This document shows positions 36,407 through 46,033 of a stretch of 64,000 bases of DNA, one piece after another. Location: contig OY970153.1 in assembly GCA_963706385.1 (NCBI GenBank), positions 496,001 to 560,000 of the forward strand, in the 5' to 3' direction. Source of the DNA: Poindextera sp963706385. GTDB taxonomy: Bacteria > Pseudomonadota > Alphaproteobacteria > Caulobacterales > Caulobacteraceae. The notes beneath the pieces are model-generated. The model saw nothing but the letters and a program-made list of their open reading frames with translations. It had not been told where the DNA came from and made no database searches. A program made the translations under genes and the position numbers. The first letter of the stretch is position 1, and each line of letters begins with the position of its first letter.

Positions 36407-36410
<4 letters not shown>
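35376..36410 (+). CDS. pdhA: Pyruvate dehydrogenase E1 component, alpha subunit
   Basis: Thiamine-diphosphate-dependent decarboxylation of pyruvate, as an alpha2-beta2 heterotetramer with PdhB. 344 residues. The ThDP motif runs GDGAANQGQVYESFNMAELW to ENNQYAMGT, with phosphorylation-loop-like YRYRGHSMSDPAKYRTREEV downstream. The N-terminal extension of about 25 residues is Lys/Ala-rich. Its TGA overlaps the pdhB ATG. The heteromeric E1 is the alphaproteobacterial and mitochondrial type. Confidence 0.97.
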
Positions 36411-37765
<1,355 letters not shown>

Positions 37766-37768
37766 GCG

Positions 37769-38173
37769 ATGTCCGCCCCTCCCATCTGGCGCGCGGGCGG
37801 CTGCCATTGCGGCGCCGTGCGGTTCGAGGCCCAGCTCGCCGAGCCGGCCGTCGCCCAGGCCTGCAACTGTTCGATCTGCGAGAAGGTGGGATTCATCCAT
37901 CTGATCGTGCCGGACAGCCGCTTTCGCCTGCTGAGCGGGCGCGAGAGCTTGACCAGCTATCGGTTCAACACCGGCGTGGCCGAGCACCTGTTCTGTTCGC
38001 TCTGCGGGGTGAAGAGCTTCTATCGGCCCAGGTCCAACCCCGACGGTTGGTCGGTCAACGCGCGCTGCCTCGATGCGGCCGACGAACTCGACATCCGCAT
38101 CGAATCGTTCGACGGGCGCGACTGGGAGGCGCACGCTGGCGACCTCGCCCACCTCAGCCAGGAGCCGGCCTAA
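37769..38173 (+). CDS. GFA-family (CENP-V/glutathione-dependent formaldehyde-activating) zinc protein
   Basis: Small zinc-binding protein of the Mss4-like fold; some relatives bind glutathione and formaldehyde, most are of unknown use. 134 residues. The family Cys pattern is complete: GGCHCGAVRF, ACNCSICEKVG and LFCSLCGVKSFY, then ARCLD. It lies three bases after pdhB and directly abuts pdhC (TAA then GTG), so it must be made from the pdh transcript. It could handle a thiol adduct or have no link to pyruvate metabolism. Base composition matches its neighbours. Confidence 0.9.
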   Translation: MSAPPIWRAGGCHCGAVRFEAQLAEPAVAQACNCSICEKVGFIHLIVPDSRFRLLSGRESLTSYRFNTGVAEHLFCSLCGVKSFYRPRSNPDGWSVNARCLDAADELDIRIESFDGRDWEAHAGDLAHLSQEPA

Positions 38174-39436
38174 GTGTCCATCGACATCCTGATGCCGGCG
38201 CTCTCGCCCACCATGGAGGAGGGCACGCTCGCCAAGTGGCACGTCAAGGCGGGCGATTCGGTGCGTTCCGGCGACGTGATCGCCGAGATCGAGACCGACA
38301 AGGCGACCATGGAGGTCGAGGCGGTCGACGAGGGGGTGGTGGAGGCGATCCTGGTTCCGGAGGGGACTGAAGGGGTCAAAATCAACGTCCCGATCGCGCG
38401 GCTGAGCGGGGAGGCCGCGCCGGCGGTGGCGTCAGCCGCCGCTCCGGCCCCCGCGGCCAAGTCCATTCAATCCTCGCCGCCACCGGCGCCCATGGTCGTT
38501 CCCGCAACCCGCGCGCCCGCCGAGACGGCGCTGGACGGCGCCAGGGTCTTCGCCTCGCCGCTCGCCCGGCGGCTGGCGAGCCAGGCCGGTGTCGATCTGG
38601 CCCAGATCAAAGGCAGCGGCCCGCATGGGCGGATCGTCCGGCGCGATGTCGAGGCGATTCAGGGCCGGCCGCCTACCGCCAAGGCCGCCCCGGCCGCCGC
38701 CGCGCCGCGCGAGGTCAGGAGCCTGGAGCAGATGGGCATAGCGCCCGGCTCCTACGATCTCGTGCCGATGGATGGGCTGCTCAAGACCGTCGCCCGGCGG
38801 ATGGCCGACAGCTTCCGCGAGATCCCGCACTTTCCGCTGACCATCGACTTGGAGATCGACCGCCTCCTGGAGGCCCGCGCGCGGCTCAACGCCATGCTGG
38901 AAAAAGACGGGGTCAAGGTCAGCGTCAACGACATCGTCATCAAGGCCGCGGCCAACGCCTTGAAGCGGGTTCCGGCGGCCAACGCCTCCTACACGCCCGA
39001 GGGCTTCGCCTTCCACCACCACGCCGACGTGGCCATGGCGGTGGCGCTGGACCACGGCCTGATCACCCCGATCATCCGCGCGGCGGAAACCAAGGGCCTG
39101 GCCCAGATCGCCGCCGAGGCCAAGGACCTGGCTGAACGGGCGCGGTCGCGCAAGCTGAAGCCCGAGGAGTTCCAGGGCGGCACCTTCACCGTCTCCAACC
39201 TCGGCATGTTCGGGATCAAGTCCTTCGCCTCGATCGTCAACGAGCCGCAGGGGGCGATCCTCAGCGTCGGCGCGGGCGAGAAGCGCCCGGTCGCGCGCGG
39301 CGATCAGCTCGCCATCGCCACGGTGATGAGCGTCACCCTGACCTGCGACCACAGGGTGGTCGACGGCGCCATCGGCGCGCGCTTCCTCGCCGCCTTCAAG
39401 GCGATGATCGAAGAGCCCCTGACCATGCTCGCCTAG
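38174..39436 (+). CDS. pdhC: Dihydrolipoyllysine-residue acetyltransferase (E2) of pyruvate dehydrogenase
   Basis: E2 core of the complex: carries acetyl groups on its lipoyl arm and hands them to CoA. 420 residues from GTG 38174. One lipoyl domain (1-80, EIETDKATMEVE), an Ala/Pro linker, the peripheral subunit-binding domain (FASPLARRLASQAGVDL to GPHGRIVRRDV, about 118-155), then the catalytic domain ending with LTCDHRVVDGAIGARFL, which holds the active-site His and Asp. It begins directly after the GFA gene stop. Confidence 0.97.
   Translation: MSIDILMPALSPTMEEGTLAKWHVKAGDSVRSGDVIAEIETDKATMEVEAVDEGVVEAILVPEGTEGVKINVPIARLSGEAAPAVASAAAPAPAAKSIQSSPPPAPMVVPATRAPAETALDGARVFASPLARRLASQAGVDLAQIKGSGPHGRIVRRDVEAIQGRPPTAKAAPAAAAPREVRSLEQMGIAPGSYDLVPMDGLLKTVARRMADSFREIPHFPLTIDLEIDRLLEARARLNAMLEKDGVKVSVNDIVIKAAANALKRVPAANASYTPEGFAFHHHADVAMAVALDHGLITPIIRAAETKGLAQIAAEAKDLAERARSRKLKPEEFQGGTFTVSNLGMFGIKSFASIVNEPQGAILSVGAGEKRPVARGDQLAIATVMSVTLTCDHRVVDGAIGARFLAAFKAMIEEPLTMLA
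38259..38367 (+). repeat. 109-bp direct repeat, copy in pdhC lipoyl domain
   Basis: Second copy of the perfect 109-base repeat at 36492-36600, offset by 1767 bases. Recombination between copies would delete most of pdhB plus the GFA gene. Confidence 0.9.
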
Positions 39437-39445
39437 GAACCCGTG

Positions 39446-40846
39446 ATGGATTTCGATCTCGTGGTCATCGGCGCCGGGCCCGGCGGCTATGTCGCCGCCA
39501 TCCGGGCCGGCCAGCTCGGCCTGAAGACCGCCATCGTCGAGCGCGAGGCGCTGGGCGGGGTCTGCCTGAACTGGGGCTGCATCCCGACCAAGGCCCTGCT
39601 CAAGTCCGGCGAGGTCTACGAACAGCTCGGCCATCTGGCCGACTACGGCCTTTCCGTCGAGGGCCGCGCCTTCGATTTCGCCAAGCTGGTCGAGCGCTCG
39701 CGCAAGGTGGCCAAACAGCTCTCCGCCGGTGTCGCCTTCCTGATGAAGAAGCACAAGATCGAGGTGATCGAGGGGACCGCGACCCTGCAAAAGGGCTCGC
39801 CAGCGCCCAAGGTGATGGTGGCGCTGAAGACCGGCGGGACACGGACGATCGCGGCCAAGCATGTGATCCTGGCCACCGGCGCGCGGGCCCACACCATCCC
39901 CGAAATCGGTTTGGAGCCGGACGGCGAACGCGTCTGGACCTATCGCGAGGCCTTGGTCCCCAAGGCCTGCCCCAAGTCGCTGCTGGTGGTCGGCTCCGGC
40001 GCGATCGGGATCGAATTCGCGAGTTTTTATCGGGCCTTGGGCGCGGATGTCACGGTGATCGAGGTGCTGGGTCGCATCCTGCCCGTCGAGGACGAGGAGG
40101 TCTCGGCCGCGGCCCAGAAGGCGTTCGAGCGCCGCGGGATGAAGTTCCGCGTGGCCGCCAAGCTCGCCAAGCTGTCCAGGACCAGGTCCGGCGTCGCGGC
40201 AGCCATCGAGGCCGGCGGCAAGGCCGAGACCCTGGAGGCCGAGGTCGCCATCGTCGCGGTCGGCATCGCCGGCAATGTCGAGTTCCTCGGCCTGGAGGCG
40301 CTAGGCGTGAAGCTCGACCGCGGCCATGTGGCGACAGGCGAGCATGGCGCGACCAACGTGAGCGGTCTCTATGCGATCGGCGACGTGGCCGGCCCGCCCT
40401 GGCTGGCGCACAAGGCGAGCCATGAGGGCGTCCACTGCGTCGAGCACATCGCCGGCTTGCAGCCCAGCGGCCTGACCGCCCCGATACCGGGCTGCACCTA
40501 CGCCACGCCTCAGATCGCCTCGGTCGGCCTGACCGAGGCCGCGGCCAAGGCCAAGGGGATCGCCGTCAAGGTCGGCCGCTTTCCGTTCCGCGCCAACGGC
40601 AAGGCGATCGCCGCCGGCGAGACCGAGGGGTTCGTCAAGACGGTGTTCGACGCCGCGACCGGGGCACTGGTCGGCGCGCACATGATCGGCGGCGAGGTCA
40701 CCGAGATGATCCAGGGCTTCGCCCTGGCCATGACCCTGGAAGCCACCGAAGCCGAACTGATCGCCAGCGTCTTCCCGCATCCGACGATGAGCGAGGCCAT
40801 GCACGAAGCCGTGCTCGACGCCTTCGGCCGGGTGCTGCACGCCTGA
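39446..40846 (+). CDS. lpdA: Dihydrolipoyl dehydrogenase (E3)
   Basis: FAD enzyme that reoxidises dihydrolipoyl groups and passes electrons to NAD+. 466 residues from ATG 39446 (GTG 39443 is adjacent). FAD motif VVIGAGPGGYVAAIRA, redox disulfide in GGVCLNWGCIPTKAL, NAD motif VVGSGAIGIEFASFYRALG, and the C-terminal His-Glu pair in FPHPTMSEAMHEAV are intact. There is no N-terminal lipoyl domain. It is the last gene of the pdh operon, nine bases after pdhC. Confidence 0.97.
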   Translation: MDFDLVVIGAGPGGYVAAIRAGQLGLKTAIVEREALGGVCLNWGCIPTKALLKSGEVYEQLGHLADYGLSVEGRAFDFAKLVERSRKVAKQLSAGVAFLMKKHKIEVIEGTATLQKGSPAPKVMVALKTGGTRTIAAKHVILATGARAHTIPEIGLEPDGERVWTYREALVPKACPKSLLVVGSGAIGIEFASFYRALGADVTVIEVLGRILPVEDEEVSAAAQKAFERRGMKFRVAAKLAKLSRTRSGVAAAIEAGGKAETLEAEVAIVAVGIAGNVEFLGLEALGVKLDRGHVATGEHGATNVSGLYAIGDVAGPPWLAHKASHEGVHCVEHIAGLQPSGLTAPIPGCTYATPQIASVGLTEAAAKAKGIAVKVGRFPFRANGKAIAAGETEGFVKTVFDAATGALVGAHMIGGEVTEMIQGFALAMTLEATEAELIASVFPHPTMSEAMHEAVLDAFGRVLHA

Positions 40847-40875
40847 TCCCGAGAGCGGGGCGACGGGTCGGCGCA

Positions 40876-41370
40876 TCAATGCATCCCGGGCATATTCATG
40901 CCGGACATCGGCGACGGGTTTGCCGACGGCTGTTCGACCACCAGATCAAGGCTCACCTCACCCGCGTGCTCGAAGCGCAGGCTGAGCGGGATCCGGTCTC
41001 CCAGCTTGAATGGGTGTTTGGGGCCGAGGATCATCAGGTGATAGCCGCCGGGCGCGAGCTTGACCGAGCCGTGAGCCGGCACGGCGATCCCGCCCGGAAC
41101 CGGGCGCATGCGCATGACGCCTCCCGTTAGCGACTCCTTGTGAATTTCCACCTTGTCCGCCGCCGGCGACGCGCCGCCGAGCAGCCGGTCAGGTTCGCCG
41201 CCGGTGTTGGTGACGGTCAGATAACCCGCGGCGGTGGGCGCTCCGGGCGGGGTCGGACGGCTCCACGGATGGGTGATCTTTAGTGGTCCCAAGGCATGGT
41301 CGTGCGCCAAGGCGAAACTAGAGATGAAGGACAAGGCGAGGACGCAGGCGGCGAGGCGTGGGTCGGTCAT
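40876..41370 (-). CDS. Periplasmic copper chaperone PCu(A)C
   Basis: PCu(A)C proteins bind copper in the periplasm and deliver it to cytochrome c oxidase or serve copper uptake. 164 residues with a signal peptide (hydrophobic core to about residue 22, FALAHDHA). Ligand motifs are HKESLTGGVMRMR and GGYHLMIL, the usual H...M...HxM set. The C-terminal tail PMSGMNMPGMH is rich in Met and His and likely adds copper sites. It is the last of three minus-strand genes and ends 29 bases from the convergent lpdA stop. Confidence 0.93.
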   Translation of the reverse strand: MTDPRLAACVLALSFISSFALAHDHALGPLKITHPWSRPTPPGAPTAAGYLTVTNTGGEPDRLLGGASPAADKVEIHKESLTGGVMRMRPVPGGIAVPAHGSVKLAPGGYHLMILGPKHPFKLGDRIPLSLRFEHAGEVSLDLVVEQPSANPSPMSGMNMPGMH

Positions 41371-41449
41371 GGGTTTTCGTGCTCCTGAGGCCCGCGCCGC
41401 GGGAACGGTGCGGGCGGTCGGGTCGAACGGGTTTTGTCGTCTGGCGAGC

Positions 41450-42379
41450 TTAGAAACGCCGGCTGACCACGAGCTTGAACAGTTCCGGCGCGATCAGCTG
41501 ATCGCCGTTGGCGTGGTGATAGACCGGGAATTCGACGTCGCCGTACAATCTCCAGGCACCCGCATCGAACTCGATCCCAGGCGAAAGCAGGACGCGGCTG
41601 TAACCGCTGTCCGCCGCGTTGGAGGCCGGACCGCTGTCCCGGCCGCGCTCGGAGCCGAGCAGTTGCAGCAGGGGTGAGACGCGGACCTTGCCGTTGGCGA
41701 TGGTCCAGGCATTGTAGGAAATTCCTACCGACCCGTCGAATTCCTGGCCCGGCTTATAGCCGCCCTGGCTGGCCACGGGCGCGTCCCACAGGCCTCGCAC
41801 GAAATAGCCCCAGGCGCCGTCCTGGCTCAGTCTTCCCATGTGGTAGCCGCCGACCAGGATGTTGGTGCTGCCGGTCCCGATCTCGGTGTCGCGGTCGAAG
41901 CCCGGGTATTTCCAGTCGCCAGAGGGGAGTTTGACGCCCAGGATCAAGCCGGTGGACATGTCCGGCGACAGGCCGGTGTAGACGGCCTCCAGCCGGATAT
42001 CACCCAACGCGGTGTGGTTGAAGGCGTCGACACCCGTGCCCGCGTCGTTCTCGGTGCGAAACTCGCGGTTCCAGACCGGAACCTGGGCCATCAGGCCCCA
42101 GCTTCGGTTGAACATGTACTGCACGCCGGCGGTGACGAAATGGGTCCGGATCTGCTTGTCCGAATTGTCGGCGGCGGGCGCCTTGGAATCGCCGGACCAA
42201 TTCTGGTTCTGGTCCATGAAGTCGTATTCCAGGAAGACCTCGCCGCCCTTGTCCATCGGCATCATCTGGGTTCCGCCGACATCGAACACGTCGCAGCCGC
42301 AGGCGCAGGCGAGGGCGGCGCCAGGCGCCAGGGCGAGAATGGCGGCGACGGCCGCCGTGCGAGTAAGAATATGTCTCAT
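41450..42379 (-). CDS. Outer-membrane beta-barrel protein with N-terminal CACGC motif
   Basis: Probable outer-membrane barrel associated with metal handling. 309 residues: a signal peptide ending near AALA, then CACGCDVFDV, a cluster of three Cys that could bind a metal, then alternating amphipathic strands and a C-terminal Phe (VVSRRF), the signal for BAM insertion. Segments such as FVTAGVQYMFNRSWGLMAQVPVW and GLILGVKLPSGDWKY resemble the transporter-like barrel proteins of the phenol-degradation-MetA type. It lies between a DUF2946-like gene and the copper chaperone gene, which is the main support for a copper role; export versus import is unresolved. Confidence 0.78.
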   Translation of the reverse strand: MRHILTRTAAVAAILALAPGAALACACGCDVFDVGGTQMMPMDKGGEVFLEYDFMDQNQNWSGDSKAPAADNSDKQIRTHFVTAGVQYMFNRSWGLMAQVPVWNREFRTENDAGTGVDAFNHTALGDIRLEAVYTGLSPDMSTGLILGVKLPSGDWKYPGFDRDTEIGTGSTNILVGGYHMGRLSQDGAWGYFVRGLWDAPVASQGGYKPGQEFDGSVGISYNAWTIANGKVRVSPLLQLLGSERGRDSGPASNAADSGYSRVLLSPGIEFDAGAWRLYGDVEFPVYHHANGDQLIAPELFKLVVSRRF

Positions 42380-42486
42380 GTCTTGATGGCCCCATGAGGC
42401 CGCCGGCCCTCGGGCGCGGCGTCTCGGAATGATCTGATGATCGGGCGCGCGCCATCCGCGTGGCGGCTCGCCCGTGCGATAGCGGA

Positions 42487-42879
42487 TCAGACCGTTGGGG
42501 CGGGTGGCGCTTGGGAGGGCGGCGGCGGGGCGGCGAGGCCGCGACTAGGCGCCATGGCGAAAGCGCGCGCGATGAGCACGGCCGGCGCTTCGAATGGCGC
42601 CATGGCGACGGAGAAGGCGCTGGGCGGGCCGGCCGCGGCCCCGTGAGCGGCGAAACCGCACGGCGTGTCGGCGGCGGACTTCGGCGGCTTGGCCGGCTTG
42701 CCGTGGTCGGCGAGGGCGATGAGGGGGCCATGGCCGGTGCAGATCACCAGGCCCGGCGCGGATGCCTCGCCGCCGAGCATGAAGCCAGGCGGGACCAGCA
42801 CCTGGACCATCAGGGCGAGCGCGGCCAGGGCGAAAACCCATCGCCGTCCAGCCCAGGAGTCGCGCCAAGCCCCGATCAT
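42487..42879 (-). CDS. DUF2946-like membrane-anchored protein
   Basis: 130 residues. An N-terminal hydrophobic helix (WVFALAALALMVQVLVPPGFML) fits the start of DUF2946 proteins, followed by VICTGHGPL and DTPCGFAAHG, giving paired Cys and His residues, and a second hydrophobic stretch. The tail is Ala/Pro-rich. DUF2946 members commonly occur next to copper uptake or resistance genes, and here two such genes follow on the same strand. Function is unknown; metal sensing or binding at the membrane is a guess from the Cys/His residues. Confidence 0.7.
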   Translation of the reverse strand: MIGAWRDSWAGRRWVFALAALALMVQVLVPPGFMLGGEASAPGLVICTGHGPLIALADHGKPAKPPKSAADTPCGFAAHGAAAGPPSAFSVAMAPFEAPAVLIARAFAMAPSRGLAAPPPPSQAPPAPTV

Positions 42880-42918
42880 GGCGTGCGGTATATCAGGATC
42901 GCGCCGTTCGCCAAGCCG

Positions 42919-44472
42919 TCAGGCGGCGCGGGCCTCGGTCTCGGCCATGCGCTGGATCGCGACATAGTCGGTCTTGCCGGTGCCCAGCATCGGAATCTCC
43001 GGCGCCCGCACGATCTTGCGCGGCACTTCCAGCTCCGGCGCGCCGATCGAGCGCGCATAGGCCACCAGCCGGTCGACCGAGGCGTCCAGCCGATCGGTGA
43101 CCAGCACCAGCCGCTCGCCCTTGCGCCCGTCGGGCATGGCGATCACCGCGTGGCGCGCGTCGGGCCAGACCCCGGCGGCCAGGGTTTCGGCCGCGGTCAA
43201 GGAGATCATCTCGCCGCCGATCTTGGCGAACCGCTTGACCCGGCCGAGGATGCGCATCCAGCCGTCGGCGTCCAGTTCGACCACGTCGCCGGTGTCGTGC
43301 CAGCCGCCGTGCGGGGGCTCGAGCCCCCCGGCCTCGTCCAGATAGCCCGCCATCACGTTCGGCCCGCGCACATAGAGCCGCCCGCCGCGCGCGATGCCCT
43401 CGACCGGCTCGATGCGGGTCTCGATCCCCGGCAGCGGCGGCCCCACCGTGCCGCGCCGATTCGCCCCAGGCTGGTTGACCGCGATCACCGGGGCGGCCTC
43501 GGTCGCGCCGTAGCCTTCCAGCAGCGGCACGTCGCCGAATCGCTCGGCGACCAGATCGTGGGTCTCGTCGCGCACCTTCTCGGCCCCGCAGACGACGAAC
43601 TTCAGGCCGGACAGTTCGCCCGGCTCGGCGGACCTCGCGTATTGGTTCACGAAGGTGTCGGTGGCCAGCAGGATCGAGGCCCCGGTGTCCCGGATCAGCG
43701 GCGGGATCTGTTTGACGTGCAGCGGCGAGGGATACTGGAACGCCTTCATCCCGGTCAGGATCGGCAACAGCACCCCGCCGGTCAGGCCGAAACAGTGGAA
43801 GGTCGGCAGCGGGTTGAACATCACCCAGTCGGGATCGAGGTCGATGTGGGCGGCGACCTGCTCGACGTTGGCGACCATGTTGGACTGGGTCAGGATCACA
43901 CCGCGCGGGGCGCCGAAACTGCCCGAGGTGAACAGGATCACGCCTGGATCGCCGGGCCTGGCCGGCGGGCGGAAGCGGCGGGGGAAGGCGCCGGCGACGG
44001 CGGCGAAGGCCTTGTCGACCAAGCCAACCTTGGCGCGCACGTCTTCCAGAAAGACGATCTTGTGCTCGGCTTGCAGGGCGTCGACCAGATCCTCCAGCTT
44101 GGCCTGGTCGATGAACCGGTGCGCGGTCAGGATGGTCTTGACCCCGGCGGCCTCGCACGCCGCCTTCAGGTTCCGGATGCCGGCGGTGAAGTTCAGCATG
44201 GTCGGCGTGCGGGCGAACGCATGCAGGGCGAAGAAGGTCACCACCACCCCGGCGCTGGATGGCAGCAGCACCCCGACCCGCTCGCCCGGCCGGCTGATCG
44301 CGGCGAGCTTGCGCCCCAGGGCGAAGGCCGCTCGGATCAGGCCGGTGTAGCTCAGCGGATTGCGCTCCTGGTCCTCCAGGATCGGCTTGTCCGCGCCGAA
44401 CCTGTCGCGGGCGTCGATCAGCGCATCGAACAGCGTCCGATCGCCGACGCGCGGGTCAAAGGTCCGCGGCAT
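42919..44472 (-). CDS. AMP-binding acyl-activating enzyme (Aas C-domain-like)
   Basis: ANL-superfamily adenylate-forming enzyme, probably a fatty acyl-CoA or acyl-ACP ligase; closest in pattern to the acyl-ACP synthetase half of E. coli Aas. 517 residues from ATG 44472, preceded by a strong GGGAGGAAG ribosome site. The P-loop equivalent reads FTSGSFGAPRGV, with Arg where the family usually has Lys. Other motifs are LEGYGATEAAPV, WHDTGDVVELDADGW and the C-terminal GTGKTDYVAIQ, whose Lys is the adenylation lysine. No membrane segments and no acyltransferase domain. It is divergent from lipA across 140 bases. Confidence 0.87.
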   Translation of the reverse strand: MPRTFDPRVGDRTLFDALIDARDRFGADKPILEDQERNPLSYTGLIRAAFALGRKLAAISRPGERVGVLLPSSAGVVVTFFALHAFARTPTMLNFTAGIRNLKAACEAAGVKTILTAHRFIDQAKLEDLVDALQAEHKIVFLEDVRAKVGLVDKAFAAVAGAFPRRFRPPARPGDPGVILFTSGSFGAPRGVILTQSNMVANVEQVAAHIDLDPDWVMFNPLPTFHCFGLTGGVLLPILTGMKAFQYPSPLHVKQIPPLIRDTGASILLATDTFVNQYARSAEPGELSGLKFVVCGAEKVRDETHDLVAERFGDVPLLEGYGATEAAPVIAVNQPGANRRGTVGPPLPGIETRIEPVEGIARGGRLYVRGPNVMAGYLDEAGGLEPPHGGWHDTGDVVELDADGWMRILGRVKRFAKIGGEMISLTAAETLAAGVWPDARHAVIAMPDGRKGERLVLVTDRLDASVDRLVAYARSIGAPELEVPRKIVRAPEIPMLGTGKTDYVAIQRMAETEARAA

Positions 44473-44612
44473 GAAGCACTTCCTCCCAAAGCCGTTCTTG
44501 CGCTTGTTGGCCAAAGGCTATCGTCCGGGGCCCAGGTTGGGAAGGGCGGGGGCTTTCAGCTCCCCTGGCGAGGGCGCTTGATCCGAAGCCGCGGAAGGCC
44601 GATCTAGGCGTC

Positions 44613-45575
44613 ATGGCCACAGTCATCGACCAGCGCGACGGCCGCCCGCTTCGCCATCCGGAAAAGCAGTCCCGGCCCGAGACGCCGATGCTGCGCAAAC
44701 CCCCGTGGCTGCGCGTGCGCGCGCCCGGCTCGGTCGGCTACAACCAGACCCTGGGGATCGTGAAGCAGCATGGGCTGACCACGGTGTGCCAGGAAGCGGT
44801 CTGCCCGAATATCGGCGAATGCTGGTCGCAGGCCCACGCGACCATGATGATCATGGGCGAGATCTGCACCCGGGCCTGCGCCTTCTGCAATGTCGCCACC
44901 GGCCTGCCCCAGCCGCTGGACCCCACCGAGCCCGAACGGGTGGCGGCGGCGGTGCGCCAGATGGGGCTGAAGCATGTGGTGATCACCTCGGTCGATCGAG
45001 ACGATCTGGGGGATGGCGGCGCCGCTCACTTCGCGGCCGTGGTCCGCGCCATCCGCGCGGTCAATCTCGCGACCACCATCGAATTGCTCACCCCCGATTT
45101 CCTGCGCAAGGGCGATGCGGCCGACGTGGTGATCGACGCGCGGCCCGATGTGTTCAACCACAATCTGGAGACCGTGCCGCGGCTCTATCTCTCGATCCGG
45201 CCCGGCGCGCGCTACTTCAACTCCCTGCGCCTGCTGGACCGGGTCAAGGCCCGCGACCCTTCGATGTTCACCAAGTCCGGCCTGATGGTCGGTCTCGGCG
45301 AAGCCAAGGAGGAGGTGATGCAGGTGATGGACGACATGCGTTCGGCCGGCGTCGACTTCCTGACCATCGGCCAGTATCTGCAGCCGACCCGCCGCCACGC
45401 CGCGGTCGAGCGCTTCGTCGATCCGGAGGAATTCAAGGCCTATGAGGCGATCGCCCGGGCCAAGGGCTTTCTGATGGTCTCCGCCAGCCCCCTGACCCGC
45501 TCCTCGCACCACGCCGGCGAGGATTTCGCCAAGCTGCGGGCCGCGCGACGGGCGCGTCAGGACGCTGGACGCTAG
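44613..45575 (+). CDS. lipA: Lipoyl synthase
   Basis: Radical SAM enzyme that inserts two sulfurs into octanoyl groups bound to lipoyl domains, such as those of PdhB and PdhC encoded nearby. 320 residues. The auxiliary cluster motif is CQEAVCPNIGEC, the radical SAM cluster motif CTRACAFCNV, and the C-terminal RSSHHAGEDF supplies the conserved Ser ligand. It starts at ATG 44613 and is followed two bases after its stop by ratA. Confidence 0.98.
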   Translation: MATVIDQRDGRPLRHPEKQSRPETPMLRKPPWLRVRAPGSVGYNQTLGIVKQHGLTTVCQEAVCPNIGECWSQAHATMMIMGEICTRACAFCNVATGLPQPLDPTEPERVAAAVRQMGLKHVVITSVDRDDLGDGGAAHFAAVVRAIRAVNLATTIELLTPDFLRKGDAADVVIDARPDVFNHNLETVPRLYLSIRPGARYFNSLRLLDRVKARDPSMFTKSGLMVGLGEAKEEVMQVMDDMRSAGVDFLTIGQYLQPTRRHAAVERFVDPEEFKAYEAIARAKGFLMVSASPLTRSSHHAGEDFAKLRAARRARQDAGR

Positions 45576-45577
45576 GT

Positions 45578-46033
45578 TTGCGCCATTCCGTGGTCCGCGT
45601 GCTGCCCTATGCGCCGGAGCAGCTGTTCGAGCTGGTCGGCGACGTGGACGCCTATCCGCGGTTCGTGCCGTGGGTTTCGAGCATGCGCACCTGGAACCGG
45701 CGCGAGGCGGACGAGGGCGTCAGCCTGCTCGACGCGGAGGTCCAGGTTGGGTTTTCGTTCCTGAAGGAGCGGTTCTCGACCCAGGTGCGCCGTGACGCCA
45801 ACCGGTGCGAGATCACCGTCAGCCTGCTGAACGGCCCGTTCAAACGGTTGAAAAATCACTGGAGGTTCGAGCCGCATCCAACGGGTGCACAAGTATATTT
45901 CGACATTGATTTCGAGTTCAAATCCAAGCTGCTCGAAACCCTGCTCAGGGCCAATTTCCATCACGCGGTCGACAAGCTGATCGCCTGTTTCGACGCGCGG
46001 GCCGAGGCGCTATACGGCAAGCGGTCTACTTGA
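45578..46033 (+). CDS. RatA/Coq10-type START-domain protein
   Basis: Type II toxin RatA / ubiquinone-binding Coq10 family with a START-like lipid-binding fold. 151 residues from TTG 45578. Conserved features: LPYAPEQLFELVGDVDAYPRFVPWV at the N terminus and NGPFKRLKNHWRFEP in the middle. In bacteria next to lipA it most likely helps ubiquinone function, as mitochondrial Coq10 does, rather than acting as a toxin. Its end overlaps the convergent cinA end by 8 bases. Confidence 0.88.
   Translation: MRHSVVRVLPYAPEQLFELVGDVDAYPRFVPWVSSMRTWNRREADEGVSLLDAEVQVGFSFLKERFSTQVRRDANRCEITVSLLNGPFKRLKNHWRFEPHPTGAQVYFDIDFEFKSKLLETLLRANFHHAVDKLIACFDARAEALYGKRST

Noticed and set aside
42460..44607. Open frame of 715 codons antisense to the acyl-activating enzyme and DUF2946 gene
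   Set aside because: Product has a repetitive Arg/Gly/His/Asp/Gln composition with no domain, while the opposite-strand genes have clear motifs. It is a by-product of high GC at third codon positions.
45578..46033. RatA toxin of a toxin-antitoxin pair
   Set aside because: No RatB-type partner lies next to it, and the lipA-adjacent START protein in alphaproteobacteria is best seen as a Coq10-like ubiquinone factor.
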